64,000 nt of DNA from Diaporthe sp. PMI_573 (Eukaryota > Ascomycota > Sordariomycetes > Diaporthales > Diaporthaceae), in NCBI GenBank assembly GCA_021399435.1, contig JAJTUP010000008.1, forward strand, positions 930,001 through 994,000. Reading direction: 5' to 3'. Below, one piece after another: positions 55,373 through 64,000 of the stretch. The stretch's first letter is position 1. Every line of letters starts with the position of its first letter. A program made the translations under genes and the position numbers. The notes beneath the pieces are model-generated. The model worked only from the letters and a program-made list of their open reading frames with translations. It had not been told where the DNA came from and made no database searches.

Positions 55373-58300
55373 CTTGGGAAAGACAGAAGATAGTTGGAAA
55401 AGGGTTTGAAGAAAAAGAATGTAGTGCTGAACCAGACTTGCTGATGATGAGGATGAGGATGGTCCAAACCGATGTCCCGATGAGTGGGATGTTGTCCGTA
55501 CTTATACCAGAAACACCACGTCTCCTCGCCGGCAGGGCTGCCCATACTTTCGGCCGCAATCCGCCATGGCCATCCGCAACAAAGTTCTACAGATGGTCCG
55601 AGGCGGTGGTAACAGACAAGTCGCGCCGTCACTCCATCATCAACCCTTCCGGGTTCGTCAGATGCGCTTCCACTGCAATTTTCCAGACGGAGTCGGGACT
55701 CGGTCAAGGCCCCAATTCAATCCTCACCAGACTCGGGGATTGGCTTCACTTGAAGTCCACAGTCCTGCGTCACAGTAGCCGCCATGAGTCGTCCCGGGTT
55801 GGGTCGGCGCCGTCAAGGGGCTTAGAGTTCGCTAAGCGTAATGCCGGCAGGGGAGGTTGACGGGATGTTACCCCTGATGGGAGCATCATGTTTATTCAGA
55901 CCATGCCTAAACGGTGTTTCCTACCCCGGGCGATCGAATCGCAGGGTTTCTCCACAGCGGCAGAGGCTTGCCATTCTTGGACCCAAAGCTTGTGCCTGAC
56001 AAGCAGTCTGGGATGATGCCAGTGGGCAGATTGTGCGGGCATTGGTGGGGACGTGAGCTGCTCTTCTGTATGGAACAGCTGATGTTTTGTTTCGACGGGG
56101 CCGAAATGCTACCTTGAACGAAGATCTGCCTCGAACCGTGATGTGGCGGTGGGCCGCTCACAGGGTCGTCGACTGTTCCCCATGGTCTTTGGCCTTGCCG
56201 AGAGTCCCACGATCTCGCTTTGCTAGAGAATGAGTACTTTGTGGAAGTAAGAACAGCAAGGGACGTGTTGCTTAGGATGACCTGTGTGCTGGGGAGAAGA
56301 AGCTCGACCCATTTTTTTCTGTGATTGACCGAGTAAGCCCGGAAGAGGGTCGCGTCAATGACCGTGCGAGCTGACTGTATGTACCAATAGCCGACAGTAT
56401 AAGCCTACTTTGCTACTAATAAGTCACTTGCAGTAGAGCACTGCGAAAGGCTTCGTGCATAAAATAAATTTTAAGCCGCATTGTTACCGTTGTACTAAGG
56501 GACAAGCTTGAAATTGGCTGCGCTTACCTTGGCTGTGAAGCTTGATCCGGGAGGGTAGGGCTGAATGGTCTCATCCCACCCTTAGCCTGTGAGCATCTGG
56601 CCGCACCATTTCGATTGCTATGCAGCGACCCTATTGCAGTCCTCCAGCAACGATCACAGTAGCCAGGCTTGATGCTCGCTGGACCAATTTTTGCATTCTC
56701 CCCCAGTGACGGATGTCATGGTCACTCGGTCTCCGGTCGGATGTGTTTCCGAACGAAAAGGCTGCCTCCCTGAAATATACAGCTGTCACATTTGTTCTCT
56801 CCACCCACCAGCATACAGTACGTAAATCCTGCTGCATTACGTTTCATTCTGATCGTCGCTCGAACGTCCTTGGTGGAAAAAAGTAGCCTGGCGGTGGTTC
56901 ATCCCAAGTACTCTGCAGTTGATTTTCGCGGTCCGGAGATCGGATGATCTGGGGTCAAAAATGCGTCTCCACCACTGGCGCTGCCGGGGGTCCAGGGTGA
57001 TTCGTTATGCATGAAACATGTTCCTCGCAAAACCCACGTCGGCGCTTGCACTCGGTTCTGACAAGGCTACACTACTCAAGCTTTACGGTGAATGTAGGTG
57101 CATAGCAAATCAAGTGATGTCTAAGAGGTGATGTGAGGGAGTGTGTGATCATAATAGCATCTAGAATTATACAGTTCCTGAAAACGGTTCGGCAATGTAC
57201 GTTTGTATGATGGAATTAACTCTGTGCGCACTCATTAGCTCACCGAGCAGCCTCGGCAGGTATCTTGTCAGGCAGGCCCACCTCCTGAACCACTGATCGA
57301 CGAAACAGCAACTTTTCCCAGGGCTATGCTTCCTGGATCACCCGCAAGGATGTCTGTCCCTGTTGGAGATAGACTCTACCGCCTTAAGCCCCTTTCTTGA
57401 GCAATTTACAAAAAACATGTCAGGCCCTACGGCTATGAAGCTGAAACATCATCGTCACTCTCACTTGACTCGATCCGATGAGCTTGGATTCGGCACGTGG
57501 TCAGGACGGACCCAAATAGAATCAACGGGAGAACAGTGAGTAACTCTGGCCCTGTGTGTTTGTTTGGATCAATGAAATGCACATCATCCGGCCGTCCGAC
57601 CGAAGGCGGCATCCCCTGTTTCACATATAGGGAGCGCCGGCCGTTCCGGCACCCGTGGTCGCGCAGCGGCGAGGACTACGGAAGGACAATGCATAGCTGA
57701 GTAATTCCCTCAGATATCACAAGAGGGTTTCCGACTACTGCAAGCCCGTACGAGATGTTCATTTCTTTCTTGACTTCACTGTTTGTGGAGAAAACTTGCC
57801 TGCCCCCTAGGTAAGCTCCATTTGCACAATTTCGACGTCTGGCGGATAAAGAATTGATGTTGCTTGCGTTGGGAATATCTCAAGAACCCTGGATAATTCT
57901 TCTTGATATCTTCTTCCCAAATGCCTGGGAGGTGAAGTCGATGTTGGTTCCTATTGCTGTCCCGAGGGCGACTCTTTCGTGGCGTCACATATATGTGGCT
58001 ATGCTGCATCTCTGGTCTTGAAAGTCGTGTCCTTTTTTTTTGTTCTGATTGTCTTTCCATGTTGATTTGCGCTGTTGCCATAGCCAACCACTGCTTTCTA
58101 TGACACTTGAGCCCTGGCTCCCAGACTTCTCCTGGGAACGTACTTAGCTTTACAAAGTCATGGTAGACATTGGACAAGGTTTCGATCAATCGCGTAGACT
58201 TCATCGGCAGATTGAGATGCTGAATACTGAATATAGACGGCTTCCTTTGCACCCTCGCAAAGGTTGAAGGCGAGGCAAGGAGCACCTTGTTGATTGAGCC

Positions 58301-59613
58301 CGAGAAGACGAGTCCATAGTAAGAATTTGCCAGTGGTAAATACAGAAGTGCTCAATCCCGTCTTCTCTGTGGATATCCTGACCGTTCATGAAGTCACTGC
58401 AAACAAAACAGCTGTCATGTTACCATGTCGGTGATTTCACATGAACAAGCTGTACCTAAAGATTGAACGCGGCAGCATTCTAGAGGACATGATTATTGAT
58501 AACCGTCTAGCACTAGCAAGAATGCATCCTATTGGAACATCATTTTAAGGACATATCTGATAATACACTTAAAATTATAGTCACTGTGCTTGTTTGAAGT
58601 GCTATCATGGTGTATTTGAGAAAGTCAGAGTGAGCCTGACTGCTCAGGCAGAAACCTAGATAACGAGACGTTATTTGTCATTTGTGCAAATTGTCCATCG
58701 CTAGTGACCTGTTCCTCGCATAATTCCGTTACGACGATTGGAAGCACAGGAATTTGAAACTTTTAGTCTAATACTGCCGATTGGTGGACGGCGTCCGTCT
58801 CCAGAGACTGCACCATGTTGATCTTTGGATTGTACAGACCGTCCTACCCAAAGGAACCTGGCTCCATGTTTGACACAAATTTTGGTACTGTCCGGAAAGA
58901 TTAGTGATAAATTGTTGTTTTCGCGTCAAAAGGGCGATCACTAAATGTCCTTCAGAGTGAAGTAATTCATCACTTGCAAGTGAACTGCCACATATATATG
59001 TGGAGATCCGCGGACGTTGAGTTACCAACCAGAGCCATTACATGGAAAATGCATAACAATAGATGCTACAACTGTTCACTTGGAAAGCGATCCGGCATTG
59101 TACCCTGAATTTTACTGTCTATTCATGGATAGTGTGGCGATAAAGTCGTTGGTATCGTTTGGACAACGCGTTTGGCAGGGCACGCCCGTAGTCCACCGGT
59201 CTCAACCGCTCAAAAACATGCTTGCCAATTTATGTCACCATTGCAATTGAAATCACTCTTTCGTGCATTTGGGTGTTTGGCACCTAGCGTTTCCGTTGCT
59301 GTAACTGTTACGTGCCAGTGTTCACGTGAGGGCCCGAGCGTGAGGCTCCTCGGCCTGTCACTGTTTCAGGTATCTTCTCGGGCTTCACAGACGCCTCATC
59401 TGATCTTGGCTCCCTGCTACGTTTCTCGGCGGCTACGTCAATCCGTCGATATCACTTTTGAAACGTGACCTTATTTCAACTTTCTGTCAACATCCTCAAG
59501 CTTTTACTGACACCTTTCAACGTCACAAAACTATCCGCCACGGTTAATCAGGTGAACCTTGCCAGCGCACATCCCGCCTTCTCGGCGTCGCATTTAAAAG
59601 ACCTCATTTGCCA
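55373..59613. other. 4.2-kb stretch without a supported gene
   Basis: Begins with the GH7 promoter. The longest frame (57776-58285, minus, 169 codons) overlaps other open frames and has no recognised product. No repeat, RNA gene or transposon end was identified. Confidence 0.4.
55501..55506 (-). promoter_or_regulatory. TATA-like box of the GH7 gene
   Basis: TATAAG on the minus strand about 129 bp before the ATG at 55372. Confidence 0.55.
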
Positions 59614-60980
59614 ATGTCGAACCGGCCGATCTGCGGCACGGACACGCCAGACCCGTGGCTCGTGGCGGCCCACGGAAAGTTCTACCTTACCTTTACGTTG
59701 GGCAACCGGGTCGAAATCTGGCAGTCAGCCCAGCTCGAGAACTTTTGGGAGTGTCAGAAGAGTGTCATCTGGGTAAGTCTGACCGGACTTCTATCATCTC
59801 TTGCAATGGCTATTAACATACACTTCTGCACAGCAACCACCGCCTGGCTCACCATGGTCTGCCGACGTCTGTAAGTGTCTCGCAAGAACTCATCGCCTCC
59901 TGCGTGTGACTCATACACCGCTTTGTGTAGCTGATTTGAGTTTCAGGGGCTCCTGAACTGCATCATCTCAACGGCGTGTGGTACATTTACACCTGCGCGG
60001 CCCCTCCAGGGGTTGGAAATCCGGGTCATCGCACTGTGCTTCTGAAATCCACCAATGCCGATCCCATGGACCCCAGAGGCTGGCAGTTTCTTGGTCCACT
60101 GAAGGGAATGCCCGATCACTGGTCCATTGACGCAACAGTCTTCTCAATCAATGGCCACGACCTGTACTGCTGCTGGTCGGGATGGCCGCTCGGTGACCAC
60201 AGCGATACCCAGCAGGACCTCTTCCTCATCAAAATGGCATCGCCCGAGGAGGCCATCCGCGACACGCTCGTCTGCATTTCCAAAGCAGACCAGTCTTGGG
60301 AGCGACCTGATGATGGGCGGCGAGGCGTGAACGAAGGACCGACATGGGTTAACTTCCCTCCAGCTGGGTTCCGCGGCATCGTCTATTCGGCCCACGGGAG
60401 CTGGACCAGCGACTACAAACTGGCCTTGCTGGCGCTGGTCGGGCAAGACCCTCTGCGTCCCGAGAGCTGGTTAAAGAGGCAGTCACCACTTTTGGTGAGC
60501 GACAAGCATCGAGGTGGCCCCTTCGGGCCTGGCCATGCGAGCTTCCTGCCAAGCCCCTATAATGACGGACGGATATTCTGCGTCTATCATGGGACTGAGA
60601 AGGAGGGCGAGGGCTGGTAGGTGTTGCTCCACACTTCCCTAGGGATCAACAACACCCAAGTGCTCTGCACCACAGCGTGGATTCCGACACATGGCGTTTT
60701 ATACGGGTGTGTAGCAGCAACCTCAGGGGCAGCCATACTGACAAAGTGGTACAGGAACAACAGAAAAGCGCGAGTCATGAACTTGGGCACAGAGTGCTTC
60801 GCGCCGAATGCCTCACCCATCTGCTGCGCCTACCAGGGCGGTTTCCCGGGCGTCGGGCCTGTGGGTGGCAATACTCGCAACAAGGTGGAAGACACGATTG
60901 GCAAGATCGTGGACAAGGCACCGACGCAGGTCAGAGGGCAGCTGCAGGGAATGTTTGGGAAGGCGAAGAAGTTCTTCTAG
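59614..60980 (+). CDS. GH43-like glycoside hydrolase, apparently not secreted
   Basis: Four exons: 59614-59772, 59834-59870 (37 nt), 59947-60616, 60755-60980; 363 residues. Five-bladed propeller pattern of clan GH-F: GTDTPDPWLV with the catalytic-base Asp, APELHHLNGVWYIYTC, the acidic residues around DHWSIDATVF, and NEGPTW with the likely acid Glu. Family members remove arabinose, xylose or galactose from plant polysaccharides. No signal peptide precedes the domain, so it is either intracellular or a missed upstream exon encodes one. The last 50 residues (a CCAYQGG region, Gly-rich, then a basic amphipathic helix) are not part of the usual domain. Confidence 0.75.
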
Positions 60981-61609
60981 TTGTGGGCAGATTGGCTCGA
61001 GATGCTGCAGTTGCCATCTCGCAAAAGGCTGTCTCGATTGATTTGCGTAGTCAGCCAATGCGTCTCTGGGATTCTTTCCACTGGTAAACTTGAGGTTCCA
61101 ACTCTTGGTTTGATTTGAGATAAAGATCAACAGAGTAACATCAATTCAGAAGCCCTCAGAGATCCAGCTTCGTGAGTGGGATTGTGATGCAGTCGCCCCC
61201 AGAGGCCAGCCACACAACATGTCCACCAAGGGCAAAGGTACGCCGTGCAGGTGTGACCCCCTCCCGGCCATTGTGGGCCGACGTTGGGTCCGTTGGGTCC
61301 TGCTTGCCCTGCGCCTCCCAAAAAGGAGCCACTGTTTTGGGAGCAGCAGCCAGGCAGCTCACAACCAAGGCCGCCTACCTACACAGTAGACAGCACCAAC
61401 AACAAACAACATTGTAACTTCGGCGTCCCTTTTCGGCACACCGCATGACTTGCGCGGTTCAAGACATTCTCTATTTCAAGCACCCAGGCCGGCTTTCAAG
61501 ATATCCATTCGTTCGCCATCAATTAATTACTCTTCATCATTTACTCACCGATAATTTCTGGCCATAGAATCTTACGCACCTTTCTTTGCAAGACTTTTTC
61601 CACGGCACA
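60981..61609. other. intergenic, promoter of the SGNH hydrolase
   Basis: No gene seen; the last 150 bases are a pyrimidine-rich leader. Confidence 0.45.
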
Positions 61610-62539
61610 ATGACTGAAGGCGAATCTCCGGCTTCTGCCAGCACGCGGCCTCCGAGGGATGACATCCTAGCCGCGGCTCAGAGAACCAGCAAATTCAAAG
61701 ACAGATCCCTTGACACCGCAAGACGTCACCTGGAGTCGGTGAAGCACAGAGGGCACGAAGTGGAAATTTGCTTGCTCGGAGACTCGATGATTGAGCGCAT
61801 GTCAACTACCGGACAATGGGAAACTCTTCAGCCATGGCCGTCAACGATCATGTTACCCGATTCCAACATCCAGGCCCTGAAAGTCCTCGCGGATCACAAC
61901 GAGGCTCCCATCGCCCGAAAGGAGGGGGTCGCAAACTTCGGCTGCGGCGGCGACAAGATCGAGCACGTCCTTTTCCGTGTCATTGGTGATCAGGGTAATG
62001 ATCTAAGAGGGTTGGCAAACGAGTTGCATCCGGCCGAGGACCACTCCACTCAACAGCGTCCGAAGCTATGGGTCATCCAAGCTGGCACGAACAACCTCAC
62101 CCCTAAGAAGGGTCTCAACGATAACAGCTTGGATTCAATGGAGGTTCTGCTTAGAACATTGCACGGCCTGACCTGCCCAGGATCCAGATTCTTGCTGACC
62201 GGGCTGTTCTATCGCACGGACGTGTCAAACGAACTAGTTGACAAAGCAAATGCTGCATTGCAAGCTCTCGTCGCCAAGCTCCAGCAGGAATTCCCTGGTG
62301 TACCACAGTCATCGGAGCAGAGTCACGGCGGGAAAGAAAAAGATCCCGCTCACCACAAGAGGTCGCAGTCCGATGTCAGTGGAGTTGAAAACTTGACAGC
62401 ACAGCCACATACCTTCGAGTTCTTGCCAGCACCGCAAATGTATGTGGATGGCGGGTTGTTGGAAGATCATGTTCACTTGAACCGGGAGGGATACCGCCAA
62501 TGGATGCAGACGCTGGTGCGGAAAGTAGAGCAGATGTAG
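61610..62539 (+). CDS. SGNH/GDSL-type hydrolase (PAF-acetylhydrolase-like)
   Basis: Intronless, 309 residues from the ATG in CACAATGAC. SGNH blocks in order: LLGDSMIERM (catalytic Ser), NFGCGGDKIEHVLFR (block II Gly), WVIQAGTNNL (block III, GTNN) and LLEDHVHLNREGY (Asp and His). The arrangement resembles the alpha subunits of PAF acetylhydrolase 1b. An insertion of about 40 polar residues (SEQSHGGKEKD...) lies before the last block. No signal peptide, so a cytosolic esterase is likely; the substrate is unknown. Confidence 0.88.
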   Translation: MTEGESPASASTRPPRDDILAAAQRTSKFKDRSLDTARRHLESVKHRGHEVEICLLGDSMIERMSTTGQWETLQPWPSTIMLPDSNIQALKVLADHNEAPIARKEGVANFGCGGDKIEHVLFRVIGDQGNDLRGLANELHPAEDHSTQQRPKLWVIQAGTNNLTPKKGLNDNSLDSMEVLLRTLHGLTCPGSRFLLTGLFYRTDVSNELVDKANAALQALVAKLQQEFPGVPQSSEQSHGGKEKDPAHHKRSQSDVSGVENLTAQPHTFEFLPAPQMYVDGGLLEDHVHLNREGYRQWMQTLVRKVEQM

Positions 62540-64000
62540 CGGCTCTCACCACAACGACCGCGTAGCCACAAGCCTGGAAACCGGAGCGTTACATTCGGGG
62601 ATAACGATAACATCCGTTCCTTCAACCCGACTGATACCGTGAATGAGGGCCAACAGAGCTCTGAGTAGGGAACCGGGAGCCACGTAGGTCCAAAGTCAGC
62701 AGGGACCTCACTGCTTGGTCGGGCACTCGACAAGGAAAAGAAAAGGCACAATGTGCCGATTCCGACCACAGAATCACCCCCGGATGCCCCAGTGTACACC
62801 CTTCGTCCCCTATGGGAACCAGCACCAGAGACAGAGCATTAACCACATGGCATAGGAATCAGCGTGTTTGTGTGCTTTTAGTGGGATTATTCTTCAATTT
62901 CAAAGCTAGCGTACAGAGACCATGAGGATACACAATAATACGACGTTGCTTCGGTCATTTCTCCTTGGTTGACACGTGGAACTGACACCTTGCTCGATTC
63001 CGTCAAGACGGCGACCACCACATACATTACTACAGTAACACAGCCGCATTCTTCGACAAGCACAAAACGTCATTACGGAGCCCCTATAGCTTGCTTACCT
63101 TTTAACTGGTTATTCTGTAGTGGCTTGTCCCACAGAAAAGTATCCCATAATATGGGGCTTTGCTATAGGAGATTATTCTAAGGAGGCTATTCCATAGGAG
63201 TTCATTCCACGAGAGTGACTCCACAGGAGGTTGCATTGCTCAGGTCTCCACGCTGTCCCCGCGTATTTCGTATGCTCATGGAACTGAGGCGTGTTTGTTG
63301 TTGTGGTGATCACTGACTAAGCCTTGTGCCAGGTTTTGCGGTCTACTCCTTATCATGCTCTGAAACTTACCGATTATTATATAGAAACACATCTCGCATA
63401 CAAATGATCATCATCCGAGTACCCACACGTGTTGTACGAAACATGGTAATTTGGCATAGACAGTTTGACATAGTTACAAGGCAAAGTATCTCAACATACA
63501 GATCATTCTCGCTCCAATGAAGAGGAGCGCCCTGGAAGCAACCCTTGGGGGTAATCTCCGCGAACATGCAGCCAATGCCACCCATGCACGCAATGTAGCA
63601 TTCAAAGCGGCGGTCTGCTGTGACATCGCCTAACCGGACGGCCGTCCATAGGTACAAGAATGGCCCCAGGGTCGTCTTGGGTAGTCACGGGGTCTGATTC
63701 CTCCTGCGCTCCCTGCAGTAGTGCTTTGTCCCGTCGGAAAGTTTCTACAACTACAACCAGCCTCTCACCTAATAGGACGTGTACCTGGATGATGTGCCTG
63801 TGGCACAATGCAGCCTTCAGTTTAGTCATGCTCGCCGCCGTTGAGTACCAGAACATCTCGACAACGCAGCAATTTGCATTCGGCGGCAGCATTGGTAATC
63901 ATTGCTGCTAAATTTCGATGCGAAAGGTAAATCATTGGCCGGAGCGGACATTGTTTTGAAGTGTTCGGCATGTTCGTCCGATAAGTATTCGCCGACAAGC
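62540..64000. other. window end, no supported gene
   Basis: Short open frames near 63602-63911 on both strands overlap each other and have no recognised product. Contains a degenerate short repeat at 63161-63230. Confidence 0.4.
63161..63230 (+). repeat. degenerate 14-17-bp tandem repeat
   Basis: Four or five imperfect units of the kind ATTCCATAGGAG separated by a few bases; order and spacing are visible but conservation is weak. Confidence 0.5.

Noticed and set aside
57776..58285. 169-codon open frame on the minus strand in the 4.2-kb gene-free stretch.
   Set aside because: No recognisable product, overlaps other open frames on the same strand, and no convincing splice extension.

Overview
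This window is nuclear DNA of a filamentous ascomycete (Pezizomycotina, most likely a Sordariomycete). Genes carry short GT-AG introns of about 50-80 nt with CTAAC/CTGAC-type branch sites. Many products are fungal families: LUC7, GPI16, fungal dynamin, a GABA-permease-type transporter, DUF3176, proteinase K-like subtilase, GH7 and an ascomycete laccase ending in DSGV. A necrosis-inducing NLP, a small Cys-rich secreted protein, cellulase, laccase and sugar transporter suggest a plant-associated or saprotrophic lifestyle. Exon structures below were rebuilt by joining frames at GT-AG sites; every multi-exon model given sums to a multiple of three.

Layout. 0-16 kb: 3' end of a CitMHS-like permease, an unknown gene whose start lies in an ATG-ACC-ACC minisatellite, an RGG-rich protein, divergent LUC7/GPI16, an unknown gene, an LRR relic and a dynamin. 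17-22.5 kb: a 61-aa secreted protein, an NLP, then a 4-kb gene-poor stretch holding a tRNA-Pro(AGG) gene. 22.5-36 kb: quinate-type MFS transporter, secreted subtilase, dual-specificity phosphatase, C2H2 zinc-finger protein, DUF3176 membrane protein. 37-39 kb: a complete but dead pogo/Fot1-type transposon. 40-50 kb: amino-acid permease, small secreted protein, laccase, amidohydrolase, and a gene of uncertain frame. 51-64 kb: CorA-like membrane protein, GH7 cellobiohydrolase, a 4-kb gene-free stretch, a GH43-like protein and an SGNH hydrolase.

Two unusual signals stand out. (1) Five introns in three unrelated genes (MFS transporter, amino-acid permease x3, GH7 cellulase) are copies of one roughly 104-nt sequence. 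This is an introner-like element family caught multiplying; one copy leaves a 1-nt exon between itself and the next intron. (2) The tRNA-Pro(AGG) gene has, besides a normal 18-nt anticodon-loop intron, a 59-nt insertion in the variable loop with all the marks of a spliceosomal intron (GTAAGT, CTAAC, CAG). Removing it restores a perfect cloverleaf.

Metabolically the secreted set (GH7, laccase, subtilase, NLP, small secreted proteins) would act on plant material outside the cell. The MFS and amino-acid permeases would take up products. The housekeeping genes (LUC7, GPI16, dynamin) look intact.
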